Source of the DNA: Candidatus Pseudobutyricicoccus lothianensis
Lineage (GTDB): Bacteria; Bacillota; Clostridia; Oscillospirales; Butyricicoccaceae
Direction of reading: 5' to 3'
NCBI GenBank assembly: GCA_904419295.1
Contig: CAJFRA010000020.1
Location: 1-44,043 of the forward strand
DNA length: 44,043 nucleotides
The notes beneath the pieces are model-generated. The model was not told the DNA's origin and searched no databases. It worked only from the letters and a program-made list of their open reading frames with translations. The translations under genes and the position numbers were made by a program. The first letter of the stretch is position 1; every line of letters begins with the position of its first letter. This document shows positions 1-8,274 of the stretch, one piece after another.

Positions 1-69
1 CTTTTGGTTTTGTCTGGTCAACTCTACCTTAACACAGGTCACTCCTATTCGCTATTTATTTCTTTGATT

Positions 70-89
70 TGTTACACATCATTGTAACA
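70..89. promoter_or_regulatory. Inverted repeat upstream of ATPase promoter
   Basis: TGTTACA and TGTAACA are exact 7-base arms around a 6-base spacer, ending 35 bases upstream of the -35 box of the ATPase promoter. The layout suits a dimeric activator or a distal operator, but no regulator can be named. The rest of bases 1-124 is AT-rich and holds no convincing gene. Confidence 0.35.
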
Positions 90-124
90 CCTACAACTAG
101 TATTTTCCACAAAGGAAATGTCTC

Positions 125-153
125 TTGACAGCGGTCTGCCTTTCCGGTATAAT
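125..153 (+). promoter_or_regulatory. Consensus sigma-A promoter for the P-type ATPase
   Basis: TTGACA (125-130) and TATAAT (148-153) are separated by exactly 17 bases, a perfect match to the housekeeping consensus. Transcription should start near 160 and give a leader of about 195 nt. A promoter this strong ahead of an attenuator suggests control is mostly after initiation (inference). Confidence 0.85.
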
Positions 154-159
154 AAGCAC

Positions 160-355
160 CATTACGAGTTTTTGAAAGGAATCATTGGCAGATGGACGAC
201 GCCGACAGTAGCGACGCGAACCGAAGTTTCTCTATAATAGATGATTTAGCATAACTGCGCCCTTTTGTCAAAGGGTTTGTGGTTATGCTTTTTTGTTGCT
301 TTCTTCCGGCCAGAGCCGGTGGAAAAATATATTTTGAAGGAGTGATGGATCCTCT
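160..355 (+). promoter_or_regulatory. Structured leader RNA, candidate riboswitch of unknown class
   Basis: About 195 nt lie between the predicted start of transcription and the ATPase start codon. AATCAT near 180-185 can pair with ATGATT at 241-246, enclosing about 55 nt that contain GACAGTAGCGACGCG. A strong intrinsic terminator (249-294) follows directly, and a smaller GC hairpin (307-319) precedes the ribosome binding site GAAGGAG at 336-342. An enclosed domain followed by a terminator upstream of a metal transporter is the layout of a transcriptional riboswitch. The AGTAGCG stretch faintly recalls the manganese yybP-ykoY element, but the conserved purine-rich loop around it is not evident, so no class is assigned. 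Confidence 0.45.
249..294 (+). terminator. Intrinsic terminator in the ATPase leader (attenuator)
   Basis: GCATAAC (249-255) pairs with GTTATGC (282-288), with an inner CCCTTT/AAAGGG stem and a TGTC loop, followed by a run of six T. It lies between a consensus promoter and the gene, so read-through must be conditional or partial for the ATPase to be made. Confidence 0.75.
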
Positions 356-3007
356 ATGGATAATCACAGACGAAAGCCTTGGTATGCACAGCCGCTTCCT
401 CGGGTGTGCGCCGCACTGCGCACATCACCTGAGGGGCTATGTGATGCCGAGGCTGCCGAAAGGCTAAACCAAAACGGCCCCAATGAATTGCGGGGCAAAC
501 CGCCCAAATCTTTGTTGCACATGCTCCGGGAACAGCTGCTGGATCCTATGGTACTGATCCTGCTGGGTGCGGCGCTGCTGTCTGCCATTCTGAGAGAATG
601 GACAGAAGCCATCGTCATTTTCACCATTGTAGTGGTCAATGCCTTTATTGGCATCGTGCAGGAGAAAAAGGCCCAATCCTCTTTGGAGGCGCTGCGGCGC
701 ATGAGCACCCCCACCGCCCGAGTCCTGCGCCAAGGGGAAGAGAGCCTGATTCCCGCCCGGTAACTGGTACGGGGCGACGTGGTGCTGCTGTGCGATGGCG
801 ACATGGTTCCTGCCGACCTGCGTCTCATCGAATCTGCCAACCTCAAGACCCAGGAAGCTTCCCTGACCGGCGAATCGATGCCCGTAGAAAAGGATGCCCA
901 GGCCGTTCTGTCTGAAGACTGCCCTTTGGGAGACCGATGCAACATGGCCTACACCTCTTCTCTCGTCACCTATGGCCGCGCCTCCGGCATTGTGGTCGCC
1001 ACCGGTATGGAGACCGAGGTAGGGCAGATCGCCAACATGCTGGAAGAGCAGGATGCCCTGGATACACCGCTGAAGCGCAAACTGAATGCAGTGGGAAAGG
1101 CCCTTACAGTGGCCGGGCTTATTATCTGCTGCCTGATTTTCACCATTGGCGCTTTGTATCACCGTCCTTTAGTGCCTCAATTCTTGGTGGCGATCTCTCT
1201 TGCCATCTCCATCATTCCAGAAGGGCTGCCTGCCACGGCTACCATCGTTATGGCCTTGGGCGTCCAGCGTATGGCCAGAAAAAATGCGCTGATCCGCAAA
1301 CTGCCCGCAGTAGAAACTTTAGGCAGTGCCACAGTGATCTGCAGCGATAAGACCGGCACCCTGACACTGAACCAGATGACGGTGACCCAGGTCGCGGCCA
1401 ACGGAGATTTTGAAGTGGGCTGCAGCACCCCTGTTGAAAAGGCCAGCTGCCAACACCCGGCAGTCTACCAGGAGCTGGTCTATGCGGCCGCCCTGTGCAA
1501 CGATGCCAGCTTGGACCCAGACCGCCCTGGCTGTATCATCGGCGACCCCACCGAGGGCGCTTTGATCCACATGGCCCAGGCCTTTGGCATTGACCATGAA
1601 CAGCTGGAAGACCGCTTTCCCCGCTTGTTTGAACAGCCCTTTGATTCCGAGCGCAAGCGAATGACCACCGTTCATCAAATTGAGGGTGAAATCATGGCGT
1701 ATACCAAAGGCGCCGTGGATGAAATGCTGCCCCTTTGTACCCATATCCTTACGGGCCAAGGCCTGCGCCCCATCACGGATCAAGATAAGGAGAACATACA
1801 CAGCCTATGTCTGCACATGCAGCAGCAAGCCCTGCGGGTACTGGGTTTTGCCTGCCGCACGCTGGATGCCGTTCCTCAAGAGGAGGAATCTAACGTGGAA
1901 TGGGATCTGACCTTTTTGGGTGCGGTTGGCATGATCGACCCTCCGCGCCGGGAAGTGGCCCAATCGGTGCGCACTTGCCGGGAAGCTGGCATCCGCACCG
2001 TTATGATCACAGGGGATCATAAAATGACCGCTTTGGCCATTGCCAAAGAGCTGGATATTTACCGTTCTGGTGACCGCGTCATCACCGGCGATGAGCTGGA
2101 ACAGATGAGTGACAAAGTGCTGGATGAAGCCGTAGGGAATACCACGGTGTTCTCCCGGGTCTCCCCGGCAGAAAAGCTGCGCATCATCCAGGCGCTGAAA
2201 CGCAGCGGCGAAGTGGCCGCCATGACCGGCGACGGCGTCAATGACTCGCCAGCCCTCAAGGCGGCGGATATTGGTGTAGCCATGGGCATCACCGGTACCG
2301 ATGTTGCCAAAGACGCAGCGGATATGATCTTGCTGGATGACAGTTTTACCACCATTGCCTATGCCATCAAAGAGGGACGGCGCGTCTACCGCAACATTCA
2401 AAAGGTCATCCAGTTTTTGCTGGCTGGCAATATCGCCGAGATCCTCACTCTATTTGTGTCTACCGTGTTCAACTGGGATGCTCCCCTGCTGGCGGTACAT
2501 ATCCTTTGGGTCAATCTGGCCACTGCCACCTTGCCAGCCCTGGCTTTGGGCGTAGACCCGGCCAGCAAAAACATCATGAAACACCCGCCTGTCCGCACAG
2601 GCACGTTGTTTGAGCGGGATCTGATCGGGCGTGTCATCCTCCAAGGCTGCTTTGTGGCCGCCATGACAACAGTTGCCTATTGGGTGGGTGCTTCCCAGGG
2701 CGGACAGGCGGCTGGCCAGACTATGGCCTTCTCTGTACTGGCCTTTTCGCAAATGCTCCGGGCTTTGAACCAGCGCTCCAACACCGAACCCATCTGGGTG
2801 CGGGCCGAAGGTCATAACCCTTGGCTGGTGGCCTCGTTCCTGGTCTCCGCTCTGCTGATGGCTTGTATCTTGTTCTTGCCGTCTCTGCAAAACGCTTTCC
2901 GCCTGACTGCACTCACCGCCGGCCAGTGGCTGTGGGTATTGTTCTTGTCTGTTTGCTCCATCCTTCAGATGGAAGCAGTCAAATGGTACAAACGCCGCCG
3001 TGCCTAA
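356..3007 (+). pseudogene. P-type Ca2+-transporting ATPase (SERCA/PMR1-like), interrupted by in-frame TAA
   Basis: Reading through one TAA at 761-763 gives 883 residues, the usual length of bacterial P-type II Ca2+ ATPases. Visible in order are the N-terminal cation-ATPase domain, M1-M2, the actuator TGES loop (about 171-174), PEGLP in M4 (about 288-292), the phosphorylation motif DKTGT (Asp331), TGDGVND (about 624-630) and the C-terminal helices. The frame is the same on both sides of the stop; family members have IPAREL here, so GAA to TAA is the simplest cause. In M5 the Asn and Glu ligands are kept (NIAE). In M6 the expected NLxTD reads NLATA, so the Asp800-equivalent metal ligand is Ala724. 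Protein from the first start would stop at 135 residues; a GTG at 779 could restart but would lack M1-M2. It is either a recent pseudogene, a population variant or a sequencing error. Confidence 0.85.
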
Positions 3008-3060
3008 GCATCTGATGAAGCAGCGCTGCTTTGCCTAATGCCACAGGGTATATAAAAAAC

Positions 3061-3112
3061 ACCGGCATCCTGCCAAAGGCCGCTGGCCTGGCAGGATGCC
3101 GGTATTTCTTTT
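3061..3112. terminator. Bidirectional terminator between ATPase and TDT transporter
   Basis: ACCGGCATCCTGCCA (3061-3075) and TGGCAGGATGCCGGT (3089-3103) form a perfect 15-base stem, with a further GGCC/GGCC pairing near the loop. T-rich sequence follows on the plus strand, and an A-run precedes it (U-run on the minus strand). It ends two convergent units. Confidence 0.9.
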
Positions 3113-3130
3113 TGCTCCTATTTTCGTTCA

Positions 3131-4057
3131 TTATCTCGCCGGCTGCTTTGGGCCTGCAAAAATGAACACCAGATATCTGGTCAGGGCGTAAAGGGTGGTA
3201 CAGACCGCTATGACCGTTTCGATCAGCACCACTGTGTTCAAAAAGGGCATGGGGCTCCCCAAATTGGCGGCACAGGCCATCAGCTGCTTGGAAGCGATGG
3301 CGCTAATGACGAAGGGGAAGGTAAACGAAGCATAGCTGGGGAAGAAGGGCAGTTTGATATACTGCACAAACTTCACACAGGCAAACACAAAGAGCAGCGT
3401 GGCCACGGCCCATAAGGCCATCAGCAGGGAAAGGGACTTGGGTGTGACCGACTGGACGTAGCCCGCAATGCACAGGCTTGTGGGCGCGGCATAGATGCAG
3501 ATGAGCGGCTGGGCCGGCTTCGGGACCGGCTTTTTGAGGTACCGTACGGTGACCAGGATCAGCAGCACTGCCAAAGCGGCAAGGCCGAATTTGACACAAG
3601 CCGAACCGATGGCCATGCCATCGAAGGCAGGGGCGGTGATGCCGGCCATGGCGATGCCCACATAGACGATAAACCAACTGGCGAATACCTTTTCCAGGGA
3701 AAAGCCCAGCACGAATTTCAGGGTGAAATAGACGATCAGGACCACATGCAGCCCGATACCCACAAACCACAGGGCCTTAGCCGGCGGGCCGATGTAGGGC
3801 TTGATATAGGTGGCCAACATCATGAGCGCCATGGGGAAGGTACAAAATACGCTGGCCATGATGGGATTCTTCATCTCGCCCAAAAACTTTTTAAAGTCCA
3901 CGACGACGCTGATCAAAAACAACAGCAGCAAAACGGCCGCCACAGCGCCGCACAACAGCCTTACCTCTTCGGAATAGGACTGAAGCAGGTTGCCAAGGCC
4001 GAACATGCCCAGGGCCACGGCGCAGAGAGGGACGGGGATCCTTTTGAAAATACTCAT
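3131..4057 (-). CDS. TDT-family (TehA/SLAC1-like) transporter
   Basis: This 308-residue, very hydrophobic protein has about ten predicted membrane segments. It starts with KRIPVPLCAVALGMFGLGN, the typical first helix of the tellurite-resistance/dicarboxylate transporter family (SLAC1 fold). Members move anions such as dicarboxylates, sulfite or tellurite-related species; the substrate cannot be read from the sequence. The gene starts 6 bases after the stop of the C_GCAxxG gene, with its GAGG site inside that gene's end, so the two are co-transcribed. It is the last gene before the bidirectional terminator at 3061. The family call is firm and the substrate unknown. Confidence 0.85.
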   Translation of the reverse strand: MSIFKRIPVPLCAVALGMFGLGNLLQSYSEEVRLLCGAVAAVLLLLFLISVVVDFKKFLGEMKNPIMASVFCTFPMALMMLATYIKPYIGPPAKALWFVGIGLHVVLIVYFTLKFVLGFSLEKVFASWFIVYVGIAMAGITAPAFDGMAIGSACVKFGLAALAVLLILVTVRYLKKPVPKPAQPLICIYAAPTSLCIAGYVQSVTPKSLSLLMALWAVATLLFVFACVKFVQYIKLPFFPSYASFTFPFVISAIASKQLMACAANLGSPMPFLNTVVLIETVIAVCTTLYALTRYLVFIFAGPKQPAR

Positions 4058-4063
4058 ATTCCG

Positions 4064-4606
4064 TTACGCCTCAAGAGGAGCTACTCTGGTCTTGATGTAT
4101 TCGTCATAGGGCAGGACCGTGATCTGGCCTTCGGTGGGGATCCCCAGCTCTCTGGCGATGATCTCGGCGGTTTTGGCAGCGCAGAGGCCGGTATAATAGA
4201 TGCACTGGCTCTTGTGAGCGCCCTGGGACATGTCAAACTCCCGGGTCAAGATGCGGCAGCAAGTGACGCCCTTCGTGTTGTTGGCCTTGAACCAATCGTG
4301 CAGCTCTTTGGTCAGGCTCATGCATTTGACGACGTTGGGGTCGGTGGGGCCTTTGTGCTCAGTCCGGCCGAAGAAGAGGCCGATGGCCAGGACACCGCCG
4401 TTCAAAGCGCCGCAGATGCAGCCCGACTTGCCCACGCCGATGGCCATGCCGGAGGCCATGCGGATGACGTCTTCCGAAACATCCAGCTCAAAATTGGAAC
4501 GGATGATCTCAGCCACTGCTTCGCAGCAGAAAAAGCCCTTGCGGTACGATTCTTCCGCTTCTTGCTGGATCTTTTCCAAATTGATGGATTTTGCGTTTAC
4601 TTTCAT
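4064..4606 (-). CDS. C_GCAxxG_C_C family cysteine-rich protein
   Basis: The product has 180 residues. ATG at 4606 is chosen because GGAGG lies 8 bases upstream; an in-frame extension to 4660 lacks a ribosome binding site. Conserved cysteines appear as GFFCCEA near the N-terminus, SGCICGALNGG in the middle, then TCCRIL and SQCIYYTGLCAAK towards the C-terminus, matching the C_GCAxxG_C_C family. These proteins are thought to be redox-active or cofactor-binding and are often encoded beside transporters. It is the first gene of a two-gene operon with the TDT transporter, so a shared task in redox or anion handling is likely (inference). No signal peptide is seen. Confidence 0.85.
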   Translation of the reverse strand: MKVNAKSINLEKIQQEAEESYRKGFFCCEAVAEIIRSNFELDVSEDVIRMASGMAIGVGKSGCICGALNGGVLAIGLFFGRTEHKGPTDPNVVKCMSLTKELHDWFKANNTKGVTCCRILTREFDMSQGAHKSQCIYYTGLCAAKTAEIIARELGIPTEGQITVLPYDEYIKTRVAPLEA

Positions 4607-4765
4607 ATCATTTACCTCCAAAAAAATTCGTTTCTGCACTCTCTTTCTCAGTGCGTACATGATATCACAAATGCATTGAGAGGAGCTATCCCTTTCCCGC
4701 TTTATCGAGAAAAATCATAAACGGCACTGCACTCATTCGCTTTTTCTATTTGCGCTGTCTGGGCC

Positions 4766-4800
4766 GAAAAAAAGCGCCCGGAAGCATCCGAGCGCTTTTC
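4766..4800 (-). terminator. Terminator of the transketolase-malic enzyme operon
   Basis: Read on the minus strand, AGCGC-CGGA pairs with TCCG-GCGC around a short loop and is followed by seven T. It lies 46 bases past the malic enzyme stop. The rest of 4607-4765 is the upstream region of the C_GCAxxG gene; no clear promoter was identified there. Confidence 0.8.
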
Positions 4801-4845
4801 GTTGAAGGTCAAATCGAAACAGTATACGCTGCCGTATCCCGTGTT

Positions 4846-6018
4846 TTAGATCCGGGCGACGCCGCTCTTCTTAGCGGCTTCGGCCACGGCTTTTGCCACG
4901 GCAGGGCCCACTCTCTTGTCAAAGGCAGCGGGCAGGATGTATTCGGCATTCAGCTCTTCCGGGCTGACGATATCGGCGATGGCATAAGCAGCCGCCGCTT
5001 TCATCTCGTCGTTGATGTCGCTGGCGCGCACATCCAGAGCGCCGCGGAACACGCCGGGGAAAGCCAGCACGTTGTTGATCTGGTTGGGGAAATCGCTGCG
5101 GCCTGTGCCGATGACGGCAGCGCCGCCCTTCTTGGCCTCGTCGGGGTAGATCTCAGGCACCGGGTTGGCGCAGGCGAAGACCATGGGGTCTTTGTTCATG
5201 GTCGCCACCATCTCGGCGGTCAGGATGCCGGGGGCAGACAGGCCGATGAACACATCGGCGCCCTTGAGCACATCGGCCAAGGAACCCTGCTTCTTGTGCT
5301 TGTTGGTGATCTTGGCCATCATCTGGATCTCGCTGTTCAGGTCGGTGCGGCCATCGTACACCGCGCCGCCCCGGTTGACCAGGATGGCGTCGCCGATGCC
5401 CATGGACAGCAGCAGGCGGGTCACTGCTACAGCGGCAGCGCCGGCGCCGGAGACCACCATGGTCAGATCGCTCAGCTTTTTGCCCGTCAGGCGGCAGGCG
5501 TTGATCATGGCGGCAGCTGTGATGATGGCAGTGCCGTGCTGATCGTCGTGGAAGATGGGGATGTCGCACACTTCCTTCAGGCGGCGCTCGATCTCAAAGC
5601 AGCGGGGGGCGGAGATGTCCTCCAGGTTGATGCCGCCAAAAGAGCCGGCCAGCAGGCGAACGGTGTTGACGATGTCATCCACGTCCTTGCTGCGCACGCA
5701 CAGGGGGAAGGCGTCCACATCGGCAAACGCTTTGAACAGGGCGCATTTGCCCTCCATCACCGGCATGCCGGCTTCCGGCCCGATATCGCCCAGGCCCAGC
5801 ACGGCGGTGCCGTCGGTGACAACGGCCACCAGGTTGCCCCGGCGGGTATATTTATAGCTCAGATCCGGATCCTTGCTGATCTCCAGGCAGGGTTCTGCAA
5901 CGCCTGGGGTATAGGCAATGGTCAGGTCTTCCGCGTTTTCGATCTTGCAGCGGGCATTGACTTCGATCTTGCCCTTCCACTCCTCGTGGGCTTTCAGAGC
6001 CCGTTCCTTGATGTCCAT
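4846..6018 (-). CDS. NAD(P)-dependent malic enzyme (oxaloacetate-decarboxylating)
   Basis: The 390-residue protein matches the short bacterial malic enzymes that convert malate to pyruvate and CO2. The N-terminal domain shows YTPGVAEPC and [21 protein letters not shown], with the catalytic region around [23 protein letters not shown] and [12 protein letters not shown] supply metal and substrate ligands. The Rossmann domain follows with SGAGAAA (about residue 190-197). ANPVPEI and the NQINN stretch close the family pattern. An AAGGAG site lies 10 bases before the ATG. It begins 42 bases after the transketolase C-half and is the last gene of that operon, ahead of the terminator at 4766. Cofactor preference cannot be decided by eye. 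Confidence 0.93.
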   Translation of the reverse strand: MDIKERALKAHEEWKGKIEVNARCKIENAEDLTIAYTPGVAEPCLEISKDPDLSYKYTRRGNLVAVVTDGTAVLGLGDIGPEAGMPVMEGKCALFKAFADVDAFPLCVRSKDVDDIVNTVRLLAGSFGGINLEDISAPRCFEIERRLKEVCDIPIFHDDQHGTAIITAAAMINACRLTGKKLSDLTMVVSGAGAAAVAVTRLLLSMGIGDAILVNRGGAVYDGRTDLNSEIQMMAKITNKHKKQGSLADVLKGADVFIGLSAPGILTAEMVATMNKDPMVFACANPVPEIYPDEAKKGGAAVIGTGRSDFPNQINNVLAFPGVFRGALDVRASDINDEMKAAAAYAIADIVSPEELNAEYILPAAFDKRVGPAVAKAVAEAAKKSGVARI

Positions 6019-6060
6019 GATACAAAATCTCCTTTTATATAATTTCTGGGATACCCTTGT

Positions 6061-7026
6061 TTATTTGCGGGCAATGGCGCGTTCCGCAGCGGAAACGATG
6101 GCCGCTGCCGTCAGGCCAAAGCGGTTTTGCAGATAATCCACAGTGCCCACTTCGCCGAACTCATCCTGCACGCCCACCATCTCCACAGGCGCGGGATGGG
6201 TCTTGGCCAAAGCGGATGCCACTGCGCTGCCCAGGCCGCCCACTATGTTGTGATTTTCCGCTGTCACCACGCAGCCGCAGACGCCCGCCCAGTGGGCCAG
6301 GGTCGCTTCGTCCAGCGGTTTCCAGCAGAAGCAGTCCAGCACCGCGGCGGAAATGCCCCGCTCTTCCAGCACTTTGGCGGCTTTCATGGCCTCGGCCACC
6401 ATAATGCCCGAAGCGGCGATGCACACGTCCTTGCCCTCTCGCAGCACCGGGATCTTGCCCAGCTCAAAGGTGGAGCCCTGCTCGTAGATGCCCACCGCAT
6501 TTTTCCGCAGCATGCGGATGTAGTAGACACCGTAAGCGTCTTGCAGCATGCGGATCACCTGTTCCAGCTGCACGGAATCGCAGGGCTCGACCAAGGTGAT
6601 CTTGGGGATGCTCATCAGGCAGCCCATATCTTCAAAGGGCATGTGGGTGCCGCCGTTGTAGGCTGCGGTAACACCGGGGTCCGAGCCCACGATGCGCACG
6701 TTCTGCTTGCCATAGGCGCAGGAAATAAAGATCTGATCCATCACCCGGCGGGTGGCAAAGGGGGCGAAGGAGTGGGCGAAGGGCACCATGCCGGCGGCGG
6801 AAAGGCCGGCGGCCATGCCCACCATGTTGGCTTCCTGGATGCCGCAGTCCACCGCCCGATCCGGGAATTCTTTGAAGAAGGGGCCCATGCCCGAAGAGCC
6901 GATCAGGTCGGCATCCAGCACGCAGATGCGGCTGTCCTCCCGGGCCATCTGGCACAGGGTCTCGCAGTAGACGGCCCGCATCTCCCGCTCTTCGTTCTGC
7001 AAAGTCTGTTTCACTTGATAGCTCAT
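6061..7026 (-). CDS. Transketolase, C-terminal subunit
   Basis: These 321 residues correspond to the pyrimidine-binding and C-terminal domains of transketolase. GIQEANMVGMAAGLS carries the catalytic Glu that activates thiamine diphosphate, followed by the FAPFATRR stretch and a transketolase_C domain ending near NRFGLTAAAIV. It pairs with the N-terminal subunit encoded just upstream: one base separates that gene's stop from this ATG, and the site GGAGGTGG overlaps the upstream gene's end, so translational coupling is likely. Together they transfer two-carbon ketol units in the non-oxidative pentose phosphate pathway. The related DXP synthase C-half is less likely because the N-half partner is transketolase-like. 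Confidence 0.92.
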   Translation of the reverse strand: MSYQVKQTLQNEEREMRAVYCETLCQMAREDSRICVLDADLIGSSGMGPFFKEFPDRAVDCGIQEANMVGMAAGLSAAGMVPFAHSFAPFATRRVMDQIFISCAYGKQNVRIVGSDPGVTAAYNGGTHMPFEDMGCLMSIPKITLVEPCDSVQLEQVIRMLQDAYGVYYIRMLRKNAVGIYEQGSTFELGKIPVLREGKDVCIAASGIMVAEAMKAAKVLEERGISAAVLDCFCWKPLDEATLAHWAGVCGCVVTAENHNIVGGLGSAVASALAKTHPAPVEMVGVQDEFGEVGTVDYLQNRFGLTAAAIVSAAERAIARK

Positions 7027-7027
7027 C

Positions 7028-7879
7028 TTACTCCACCTCCAACGCTTTGCGGGCTTCTGCCAGCACTTTCTCCGCTTCGATCACCGAAGGGGCGATCTGC
7101 TCGGGCTTGAACTTCAAGTGGTGGCAGGGGAAAGTCTCCATGGCCAACCGGCATCCGTTGCCCTTGATGGTATCCAGCACGATCATGGAAGGCTGGCCCT
7201 TGTGGGCTTTGGCCTGTTCCACCGCTTCTTTCACCGCGTCCACATCGTGGCCGTTGACTTGCTGCACATGCCAACCAAAGGCCCGGAATTTTTCGCCGAT
7301 GTCGCCGATGTCCAGCACATCGTCGATGGCCCCGTCCAGCTGCTGCTTGTTCCAATCCACAAAGGCGATCAGGTTGTCCAGCTTGTGGTGGGCGGCAGAA
7401 AGGGCGCCTTCCCACACCTGGCCTTCGTCGCATTCGCCGTCGCCCAAGATCAAATAGGTGGTGTAATCCTTGCCCCGCATTTTAGCGCCCATGGCCAAGC
7501 CGATGGCCAGGGAGATGCCTTGGCCCAGGGAACCGGTGGTCATATCCACGCCCGGGGTCTTCAGCCGGTCGCAGTGGCTGGGCAGGGACGTGCCGCCCTG
7601 GTTCAGCGTCAGCAGCCGCTCCAGCGGGAAAAAGCCCTTGAGGGCCAGGGTGGCATAGAGGGCCGGGCCCGCATGGCCCTTGCTCATCACCAACCGGTCC
7701 CGGCTTTCCAGCGTCGGGTTCTTGGGGTCATAGTTCATCTGGCCGCCATAGAGCACAGCCAGCGTCTCCACCACCGACATGGAGCCGCCGATGTGGCCAA
7801 AGCCAAGATGGGCCAGCTCTTTGATGGTCTCCACGCGGATCTCTTCGGCAAAAACCCGCAAGTCCTTGTTTTTTTCCAT
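7028..7879 (-). CDS. Transketolase, N-terminal subunit
   Basis: The 283-residue product is the thiamine-diphosphate-binding half of a split transketolase. Key features are GHIGGSMSVVE near residue 30, the SKGHAGPALYA stretch, GSLGQGISLAIG, and the metal/ThDP motif LGDGECDEGQVWEGA followed by NKQQLDG. ATG at 7879 is preferred to one 18 bases upstream because GGAAG lies just before it and the upstream ATG has no site. It is the first gene of an operon with the C-half and malic enzyme. Its promoter is predicted at 8097-8126, leaving a leader of about 210 nt. Splitting transketolase into two genes is common in Clostridia and archaea. Confidence 0.92.
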   Translation of the reverse strand: MEKNKDLRVFAEEIRVETIKELAHLGFGHIGGSMSVVETLAVLYGGQMNYDPKNPTLESRDRLVMSKGHAGPALYATLALKGFFPLERLLTLNQGGTSLPSHCDRLKTPGVDMTTGSLGQGISLAIGLAMGAKMRGKDYTTYLILGDGECDEGQVWEGALSAAHHKLDNLIAFVDWNKQQLDGAIDDVLDIGDIGEKFRAFGWHVQQVNGHDVDAVKEAVEQAKAHKGQPSMIVLDTIKGNGCRLAMETFPCHHLKFKPEQIAPSVIEAEKVLAEARKALEVE

Positions 7880-8090
7880 GCTTCCAACACCCTTCATCGA
7901 AAATTTTTATAGGCACTGAATCAATGAATTTCGTTAAATTTTAAACGATCTTATGCCCACTACCGCGCCGGCGGCGGGAAATGGACACAAAACCGTGTAG
8001 CATTCCTTTTTTGTGGTACATTGGCCATCTTTTCGGTTGCCGCCTGCGGCGGCGAGAAAAGGGCCGCGAAATCAGTATAATGACTGCCCT
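7880..8090 (-). promoter_or_regulatory. Long 5' leader of the transketolase operon
   Basis: The predicted transcript start near 8090 leaves about 210 untranslated bases. A strong hairpin lies at 8029-8061: CTTTTC and GCCGCC pair with GGCGGC and GAAAAG. No U-run follows, so it is not a standard terminator. The leader may be regulatory or may only affect mRNA stability; no known element was recognised. With the promoter region up to 8274 this is a 395-base stretch without a gene. Confidence 0.35.
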
Positions 8091-8126
8091 GTGGTTATTA
8101 TACCACAAGGGCCGCGGCGCTGTCAG
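8087..8126 (-). promoter_or_regulatory. Promoter with operator-like dyad for the transketolase operon
   Basis: On the minus strand, CTGACA (8121-8126) and TATAAT (8097-8102) are 18 bases apart, and TGG directly before the -10 makes it an extended -10 promoter. A dyad, GTGGT-6-ACCAC, flanked by CCCT and AGGG (8087-8111), is centred on the -10. A protein bound there would block RNA polymerase. The regulator is unknown. Confidence 0.65.
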
Positions 8127-8274
8127 CATGAATAATGAAGTAATCCTCCGGCGGCACTTTGCTTTTTTTTGTTTTTTGCCCTGTTTTTTTCGTTTGGCAA
8201 AGTGACCACCTTTTCTTTTGTGCCCAGATACGGTATGATGGAAGTAGCCATTTGAGGCAAAGGAGGGGAAATCA

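Noticed and set aside
160-246. Assigning the ATPase leader to the manganese yybP-ykoY riboswitch
   Set aside because: AGTAGCG and a nearby CCGAA resemble it, but the conserved purine-rich loop and overall spacing are not evident and the domain is too short.
182-367. Small minus-strand open frame over the ATPase leader
   Set aside because: No ribosome binding site and it lies over the leader and attenuator; the product has no family features.
761-763. Programmed stop-codon read-through or recoding in the ATPase
   Set aside because: The codon is TAA, not TGA or TAG, no downstream recoding structure is seen, and a GAA to TAA mutation is simpler.
8087-8111. Dyad read as a terminator
   Set aside because: It has an AT-rich centre that forms the -10 box and no T-run after it; an operator fits better.
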